A stretch of 10,372 bases of DNA from assembly GCA_002361175.1 (NCBI GenBank), contig DESG01000190.1, positions 1-10,372 on the forward strand, written 5' to 3'. The stretch comes from Lachnoclostridium sp. UBA3320. GTDB taxonomy: Bacteria; Bacillota; Clostridia; Lachnospirales; Lachnospiraceae. The translations under genes and the position numbers were made by a program. Shown in pieces: positions 5,596 to 10,372 of the stretch; position 1 is the stretch's first letter, and each line of letters begins with the position of its first letter. The notes beneath the pieces were generated by a model. It was not told the DNA's origin. It made no database searches and saw only the letters and a list, made by a program, of their open reading frames with translations.

Positions 5596-7623
5596 ATGGA
5601 GAAGAAAAGTTTATTTCCTGTTATTAATGGGCTGCTGCATGGAGGTGACTATAACCCAGACCAATGGTTTGATAGACCAGATATTCTTGAAGAAGACATA
5701 AGAATGATGAAAAAAGCAGGTATTAACTCTGCTACACTTGGCGTATTTTCATGGTCTATATATGAGCCTTTAGAGGGAGAGTACAATTTTGAATGGCTTG
5801 TTGATATTATAGACAAGCTTTACAAAAATGGCATATATACAATTCTGTCAACGCCATCTGGAGCACGTCCTGCATGGCTTGATGAAAAATATCCAGAAGT
5901 TATGCGTGTTGATAATTATGGACACAGAAATCACCACGGTGAAAGGCATAATCACTGTATGAGTTCTCCTGTATACCGTGAAAAAGTTTCAAATATTATA
6001 CACAAACTTGTGGAATATGTGGGCAAGCATCCAGGTGTTATTATGTGGCATATTTCCAATGAGCTAAGTGGTGAATGTTTCTGCCCACTCTGTATAAAGC
6101 GTTTTCAAAATTATCTTGCAGACAAGTTTGACAATGATATTTCAAAACTAAATCATGCTTGGTGGAATACATTCTGGAGTCACAATTACAACAGATTTGA
6201 CCAGATAGAGCCTCCTTTTAAAAATGGCGAAAATACAAATCTTGGTCTTAATCTTGAGTGGAAACGTTTTACAACATGGAATATGAATGAATACATGAAA
6301 TCTGAAATAAAGATTGTAAAAGAACTTACTCCAAACCTTCCTGTTACTAGTAATTTTATGCAGTTTTATGGTGGACTTGACTACAATGTACTGGCAGATG
6401 AGCTAGATGTTATTTCATGGGACTCATACCCAGAACTACACAACAATTATGAAAAATTTTATGAATCTATGGAAAGAAATTCCTTTTGTCATGCAATTAT
6501 GCGCTCTATGAAAAGAGGAAAGCCATTTATGATGATGGAAAGTGCGCCAGGTTTTGTAAACTGGCTGCCATATAACAAAGTCAGACGTCCAGGAGTGCAT
6601 AAACTGTCATCAATGCAGGCAGTTGCGTGTGGTTCAGATACAGTTCAGTATTTTCAGTGGAGAAAAGGCAGAGGTTCATTTGAACAGTACCACGGTGCAG
6701 TAGTTGACCATCTAGGGAAAGATGATACAAGGATATTTAAAGAAGTAGAAGACCTTGGAATTGCGCTTAAAAAGATTTCAAAGACAGCAGGTACTATTAT
6801 AGAAGCAAAGACAGCACTTTTATATGACTGGGACAATAAATGGGCTATTGAAGATATTAAAGGGCTTAGTAAGAACACTAAAAATTATGATAATGTATGT
6901 TTAAGCTTTTACAGTGAGTTTTTAAGACTCGGCATTGAGATGGACGTAATTTCTTCTGACAGAGACTTTCTTAACTATGATATAATAATAGCACCTATGC
7001 TTTATATGTTAAGACCTGGAGTTGCTGACAGGCTTAAAGCATTTGTCAATAAGGGCGGACAGCTACTTGCAACGTATCTTACAGGATATGTAGATATTAA
7101 CCAGCTCTGTTATCTTGGTGGCTTTCCAGGAGATGGGTTAAATGAGCTTTTTGGAATAATAAGCGAAGAAATTGATACTCTATATCCAGATGATAAAAAT
7201 ATTGCAGAATTTACAGATGGAAGCAGTGGTATTATAAAAGACTATGCGGAAATACTTCGTGTAAATAATGCCAGCGTTCTTGCAACATACGGACAGGATT
7301 TTTATAAATGTACGCCTGTAGTAACAGCAAACAATTATGGAAAAGGTACTGCGTATTATGTAGGAGCAAGAATTGCACAGAGCAAAATGCGTGATATTTT
7401 TATACAAATGGCTCAAAAAGCAGGAATAGAGTATAAAAAACTTCCACTTGGCGTAGAATACCACAAAAGAACGACAGATGGAGAAAGTTATGAATTTTAT
7501 TTAAACAATACAGAAAGTTCAGTAGTTGTTGAAGATGTAAATGGTACAAACCTTTTAAATGATAAAAAAGTCAATGGCATACTAGAACTTGAAAAATATG
7601 AAATAGCAGTTGTTGAGCTTTAA
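5596..7623 (+). CDS. Intracellular beta-galactosidase, glycoside hydrolase family 42
   Basis: Hydrolyses terminal beta-galactosides by a retaining mechanism. At 675 residues it is full length for GH42. The TIM barrel opens with LLHGGDYNPDQW (residues 13-24). The acid/base is E156 in WHISNELSG and the nucleophile E315 in MMMESAPGF. A structural zinc site of the kind seen in Thermus A4 beta-galactosidase is intact: C121 plus C161-x-C163-x2-C166. Residues about 405-615 match the trimerisation domain and about 620-675 the small C-terminal beta domain. There is no signal peptide, so the substrate must be imported: lactose, galacto-oligosaccharides, galactan or host-glycan fragments are all possible, and sequence alone does not decide. 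AAGGA at 5581-5585 lies 10 nt upstream of the ATG. It is the first gene of a three-gene operon with a 17-nt gap to the next gene. Confidence 0.95.
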   Translation: MEKKSLFPVINGLLHGGDYNPDQWFDRPDILEEDIRMMKKAGINSATLGVFSWSIYEPLEGEYNFEWLVDIIDKLYKNGIYTILSTPSGARPAWLDEKYPEVMRVDNYGHRNHHGERHNHCMSSPVYREKVSNIIHKLVEYVGKHPGVIMWHISNELSGECFCPLCIKRFQNYLADKFDNDISKLNHAWWNTFWSHNYNRFDQIEPPFKNGENTNLGLNLEWKRFTTWNMNEYMKSEIKIVKELTPNLPVTSNFMQFYGGLDYNVLADELDVISWDSYPELHNNYEKFYESMERNSFCHAIMRSMKRGKPFMMMESAPGFVNWLPYNKVRRPGVHKLSSMQAVACGSDTVQYFQWRKGRGSFEQYHGAVVDHLGKDDTRIFKEVEDLGIALKKISKTAGTIIEAKTALLYDWDNKWAIEDIKGLSKNTKNYDNVCLSFYSEFLRLGIEMDVISSDRDFLNYDIIIAPMLYMLRPGVADRLKAFVNKGGQLLATYLTGYVDINQLCYLGGFPGDGLNELFGIISEEIDTLYPDDKNIAEFTDGSSGIIKDYAEILRVNNASVLATYGQDFYKCTPVVTANNYGKGTAYYVGARIAQSKMRDIFIQMAQKAGIEYKKLPLGVEYHKRTTDGESYEFYLNNTESSVVVEDVNGTNLLNDKKVNGILELEKYEIAVVEL

Positions 7624-7640
7624 TAGAATGGAGGAGATTT

Positions 7641-8525
7641 ATGGGAAAAGCAGTTGTTTATTTTACTAAGGAGATTACACCAGAGGCAGTTGTTAAATTG
7701 TATCATAAAACTGGACTAGAGCTTACAGGTAACGTTGCTGTAAAGCTCCATTCTGGCGAAGCAGGAAATCAAAATTTCTTAAAACCAGATTTTTTTAAAC
7801 CAGTTATTGAAGAGGTTAAAGGAACAGTTACTGAGTGTAATACAGCATATGACGGAATGCGTAACTCAACTGAAAAGCACAAAAAACTTATGCAAGACCA
7901 TGGATGGTCAAAGTATTTTACAGTTGATTTGCTTGACGCACAAGGTCCTGATATGGTGCTAGATATTCCAGATGGAAAGGCCATCAAGAAAAACTATGTT
8001 GGAAAAAATCTTGCAAATTATGATTCAATGCTTGTGCTTTCACACTTTAAAGGGCATCCTATGGGAGGATACGGTGGAGCGTTAAAACAGCTTTCAATAG
8101 GCTGTGCTTCCAGCGCTGGAAAAGCATTTATACATTCAGCAGGGTATACAACTGACCAAAACATTGTCTGGGGACACACAGCAGACCAGAATATATTTCT
8201 TGAGGCTATGGCAGATGCAGCAAAGTCAGTTGTAGATTATTTCAAGGGAAATATAGTCTATATAAATGTTATGAAGAACCTTTCTGTTGACTGTGACTGC
8301 TGTGCGATTGCTGAAGACCCATGCATGAAAGATATAGGCATTCTTGCTTCACTTGACCCGATTGCAATTGACCAAGCGTGCATAGATTTGATTTATGCTG
8401 CAAAAGACGATAAAGGACAAAGACATTTTATAAAGCGTGTAGAATCCATGAATGGAATCCACACTATTGAAGCGGCAGCAGAACTTGGATATGGCTCAAG
8501 AGAATACGAGCTTTGTAATATATAA
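7641..8525 (+). CDS. DUF362 family protein, short form without ferredoxin domain
   Basis: Function unknown; DUF362 proteins are often annotated as Fe-S centre proteins (COG2768-like). The 294-residue product has the recognisable core: VAVKLHSGEAGN (33-43), VTECNTAYDG (63-72), LVLSHFKGHPMGGYGGALKQLSIGCASSAGK (about 131-161) and the C-terminal DIGILASLDPIAIDQACIDL (231-250). The paired 4Fe-4S ferredoxin motifs that longer relatives carry between the GCAS element and the C-terminal block are absent; the linker here (about 166-200) has no cysteine. A tight cluster remains at C218, C220, C221 and C228 (VDCDCCAIAEDPCMKD), plus C155, and could bind a metal or cluster. There is no signal peptide or membrane segment. 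GGAGGA at 7630-7635 precedes the ATG by 5 nt. Lying between a beta-galactosidase and a sugar-isomerase-like gene it may act in carbohydrate use, but that is contextual inference. Confidence 0.85.
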   Translation: MGKAVVYFTKEITPEAVVKLYHKTGLELTGNVAVKLHSGEAGNQNFLKPDFFKPVIEEVKGTVTECNTAYDGMRNSTEKHKKLMQDHGWSKYFTVDLLDAQGPDMVLDIPDGKAIKKNYVGKNLANYDSMLVLSHFKGHPMGGYGGALKQLSIGCASSAGKAFIHSAGYTTDQNIVWGHTADQNIFLEAMADAAKSVVDYFKGNIVYINVMKNLSVDCDCCAIAEDPCMKDIGILASLDPIAIDQACIDLIYAAKDDKGQRHFIKRVESMNGIHTIEAAAELGYGSREYELCNI

Positions 8526-8543
8526 TGCTGCAAGGAGGGAGTA

Positions 8544-9365
8544 ATGAGCCAAGTGCTTTGTTCAACTGGTACACTTATTGGCAGACCAAATGGCAGAGAT
8601 TATAATTTGATTTATCCACTATCTGCCAAGCTAGAGTGTGACGGTTTTGAATTTATGATGTATGATACTTGGTATGATAAAGTATCAGATATTGTGCAAA
8701 AACTACTGGAATGGAAATTGACCATTCCAGTAATGCATTGTGAAAAATGTATTGGTGAAAAGATTAGTCCGGGCGGTGCAGATAATATTTCTGAAGCACT
8801 AAAGTTATTTGAAGTCAACTGTCAGATGGCAGATAAACTTAATGCAAAAAAACTTGTAATTCATCTCTGGAATGGCAAAACATCTGACTATTATTTTCAA
8901 AATAATCTTGATACATATAAAGAATTAGCTGATATATCAGAAGCATATAATTTAGAGCTGCTTGTAGAAAATGTTGTGTGTGCCAATGAAAATCCTATGA
9001 AACGCTGGTGTGAACTTGCAAAGAAATATCCGCAGATACACTTTGTATTTGATACAAAAATGGCAGCATTTCATAGTGAACTCGAATGGCTTTATAAAGA
9101 AGAGTATGCATGGCTATGGAAAGATAAACACATTACACATTACCATGTAAATGACTACGCAGGCGGTTATAAGGAGTGGGAAAAATTAAAAACATTGCCA
9201 GTCGGAGATGGAAATATTAATTTTCAAAAATTCTTCTCCTTTATAAAACATATTGGTTACAATGACACATTTACGATTGAAGCAACGGCATTTAACAAAG
9301 ATGGCATTGTAGATGTGGATATGCTTAACAGGTGCTTTAAAACAGTTAGGGACTATCTTAATTAA
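8544..9365 (+). CDS. Sugar phosphate isomerase/epimerase-like TIM-barrel protein (xylose isomerase-like family)
   Basis: A 273-residue AP-endonuclease-2/xylose-isomerase-like barrel (Pfam AP_endonuc_2 type), complete by length. Candidate divalent-metal ligands at the C-ends of strands are E142 in LLVENVV, D170 in FVFDTKMA, H201 (or H199) in THYHVNDY and E246 in FTIEATAF, with H65 (PVMHCEK) and H107 (VIHLWNG) also lining the site. This pattern fits a sugar or sugar-phosphate isomerase/epimerase rather than a DNA-repair endonuclease IV, whose longer set of metal ligands is not all present. The beginning LCSTGTLIGRPNGRDY is distinctive for a clostridial subgroup I recognise but for which I know no proven substrate. 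A very strong AAGGAGG at 8532-8538 precedes the ATG, 18 nt after the DUF362 stop. It is the last gene of the operon, and its stop codon overlaps that of the opposing gene. Confidence 0.85.
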   Translation: MSQVLCSTGTLIGRPNGRDYNLIYPLSAKLECDGFEFMMYDTWYDKVSDIVQKLLEWKLTIPVMHCEKCIGEKISPGGADNISEALKLFEVNCQMADKLNAKKLVIHLWNGKTSDYYFQNNLDTYKELADISEAYNLELLVENVVCANENPMKRWCELAKKYPQIHFVFDTKMAAFHSELEWLYKEEYAWLWKDKHITHYHVNDYAGGYKEWEKLKTLPVGDGNINFQKFFSFIKHIGYNDTFTIEATAFNKDGIVDVDMLNRCFKTVRDYLN

Positions 9366-10354
9366 TTGCGTGGTGGCATATCTTTGCCATCATGCATATC
9401 TGGTCTGTCCTGATTAAACTTTCCATTCTCCCCATGTCCTAACCCACCTTGTCCATGCATACCATTTCTGCCCATAGATTGTACTGCTGTAGTATCACCT
9501 GCTGTTATCTTGGTTTCATTTCCAGAACATTTAAGTGTATAAACTTCGTCTTTTACAAGGCTGTCTGATGAATAAAATATAAATGTACCTTGCTTTTCAA
9601 GCGTATAAGAAGCTTCTATTTCATCATTACTATTATATACTGTAACTTCATCTCCACTGCCAAAACTTTCTACAGATGCAGCTATAAATGTCTGTGATGA
9701 GCAATCTGAACAAATCTGTGCCATTCCTTGGCTTCCATATGCAAATACTGTACCTCCGTCAAGTTCAAATGTACCATTATAATCAAAAAAACCATTTCCG
9801 TCATTAGAAGGACCTGCAACAATTACATCACCACCTGTAATAAGTATGCTTCCGTTAGAGTCAATACCATCACCATCAGCATTAATAGTGATATCTCCAC
9901 CGTTTATTATCAGTGCACCATCAATCGGTGTGTCCATTCCACCACCCCTGCCCCACACAGGAACATCTTGTGAAGTTGTGTCATTGCCGCCAGAAATATT
10001 TATTCCATCATCAGATGAAACAACTGAAATATCCCCATTATTTATTACAATATTTAGGCTTTCAAGCCCTTCTTGACTTTCTTTTATATTAATTGTTCCA
10101 TCATTTATAACAAGTGCTGTCTCACTATGTATACCATCATCACCAGCATTTATTGTAACTTCTCCGCCATCAATTACAACAAATCCTTTGCTTGTGTCTT
10201 TTTCATTGCTTGATTTAATGCCATCACCACCACACGAAAGGTTAAGCACAGGATTTTTAAGCGTTACACTATCCTTGCCAACTAGTGCATCATCAACCGC
10301 CTTTACACTAATATTTCCCTCTACAATAGTTAAATCATCCTTGCTTGTAATCCG
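9362..10354 (-). CDS. Carbohydrate-binding beta-helix protein (Cthe_2159/DUF4353-like), C-terminal part, 5'-truncated or broken
   Basis: Reads for 330 codons on the minus strand, from just after an in-frame TAG (10355-10357) to TAA at 9364-9362. The chain is a right-handed beta-helix-type repeat with recurring GDGI/DDGI turns (GDGIKS, DDGIHSE, QEGLES, DDGINIS, GDGIDSNG, NDGNGFF) and NGGDITIN strands. Next come FELDGGTVFAYGSQGMAQ, QTFIAA, a small beta domain with DEVYTLKCSG, and a Gly/His/Asp/Met-rich tail (GMHGQGGLGHGENGK). This matches the Cthe_2159-type carbohydrate-binding family, named for a Clostridium thermocellum protein reported to bind pectic acids. The signal peptide and N-terminal part are missing. 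No ATG with a ribosome binding site exists; the only near-start, GTG at 10249, has no Shine-Dalgarno sequence and would begin in mid-helix, and the repeat pattern clearly extends to RITSKDDLTI right after the TAG. Either the gene is a pseudogene or the sequence is wrong or chimeric near the window end. Confidence 0.75.
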   Translation of the reverse strand, partial: RITSKDDLTIVEGNISVKAVDDALVGKDSVTLKNPVLNLSCGGDGIKSSNEKDTSKGFVVIDGGEVTINAGDDGIHSETALVINDGTINIKESQEGLESLNIVINNGDISVVSSDDGINISGGNDTTSQDVPVWGRGGGMDTPIDGALIINGGDITINADGDGIDSNGSILITGGDVIVAGPSNDGNGFFDYNGTFELDGGTVFAYGSQGMAQICSDCSSQTFIAASVESFGSGDEVTVYNSNDEIEASYTLEKQGTFIFYSSDSLVKDEVYTLKCSGNETKITAGDTTAVQSMGRNGMHGQGGLGHGENGKFNQDRPDMHDGKDMPPRN

Positions 10355-10372
10355 CTACGATAAATATATATA

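Noticed and set aside
9728..10076. Two plus-strand open frames opposite the beta-helix gene
   Set aside because: Both are antisense to a clear repetitive beta-helix protein; their Thr/Ile/Ser/Pro-rich sequences are the mirror of GGD/DGI repeats and have no convincing ribosome binding sites.

Overview
The window is AT-rich DNA with strong Ile-ATA and Arg-AGA codon use, GGAGG-type ribosome binding sites and short intergenic gaps. Together with the gene families present (CheV, BspA-like LRR surface protein, intracellular GH42 beta-galactosidase, a ferredoxin-less DUF362 protein, a Cthe_2159-type beta-helix protein), this points to a motile, gut- or rumen-type anaerobic Clostridia, most likely Lachnospiraceae. 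That placement is inference from gene content and composition; no rRNA or other marker gene is present.

Layout. Positions 1-202 hold the tail of whatever lies upstream, a perfect 24-bp inverted repeat (probable bidirectional terminator) and a promoter. Positions 203-3609 carry cheV (chemotaxis coupling/receiver protein) followed 32 nt later by a secreted 820-residue leucine-rich-repeat protein. Positions 3610-3751 are non-coding, with a near-consensus promoter (TTGACA-17-TAATAT) and two related small palindromes around the expected transcription start. Positions 3752-5523 encode an FMN-dependent oxidoreductase of the nitronate monooxygenase/FabK superfamily, overlapping by 7 nt with tcdA (tRNA ct6A dehydratase). 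A second good promoter (TTGCAG-17-TATAAT) opens a tight three-gene operon at 5596-9365: GH42 beta-galactosidase, DUF362 protein and a xylose-isomerase-like TIM-barrel protein, with gaps of 17 and 18 nt. On the minus strand, 9362-10354 is the C-terminal part of a repetitive beta-helix carbohydrate-binding protein. It converges on the operon with a 4-bp stop-codon overlap and is cut off at its 5' end by an in-frame TAG close to the window edge.

How the genes fit. Four units can be separated: sensing plus surface display (cheV and LRR protein); redox plus tRNA modification (flavin oxidoreductase and tcdA); cytoplasmic galactoside use with two poorly characterised partners (GH42, DUF362, TIM barrel); and an extracellular polysaccharide-binding protein. 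The GH42 enzyme has no signal peptide, so it should act on imported oligosaccharides, but no transporter or regulator gene is visible. The most interesting item functionally is the GH42-DUF362-isomerase operon, because the roles of its second and third genes cannot be read from the family names. No CRISPR array, tRNA, rRNA, insertion sequence or recognisable defence system was found.
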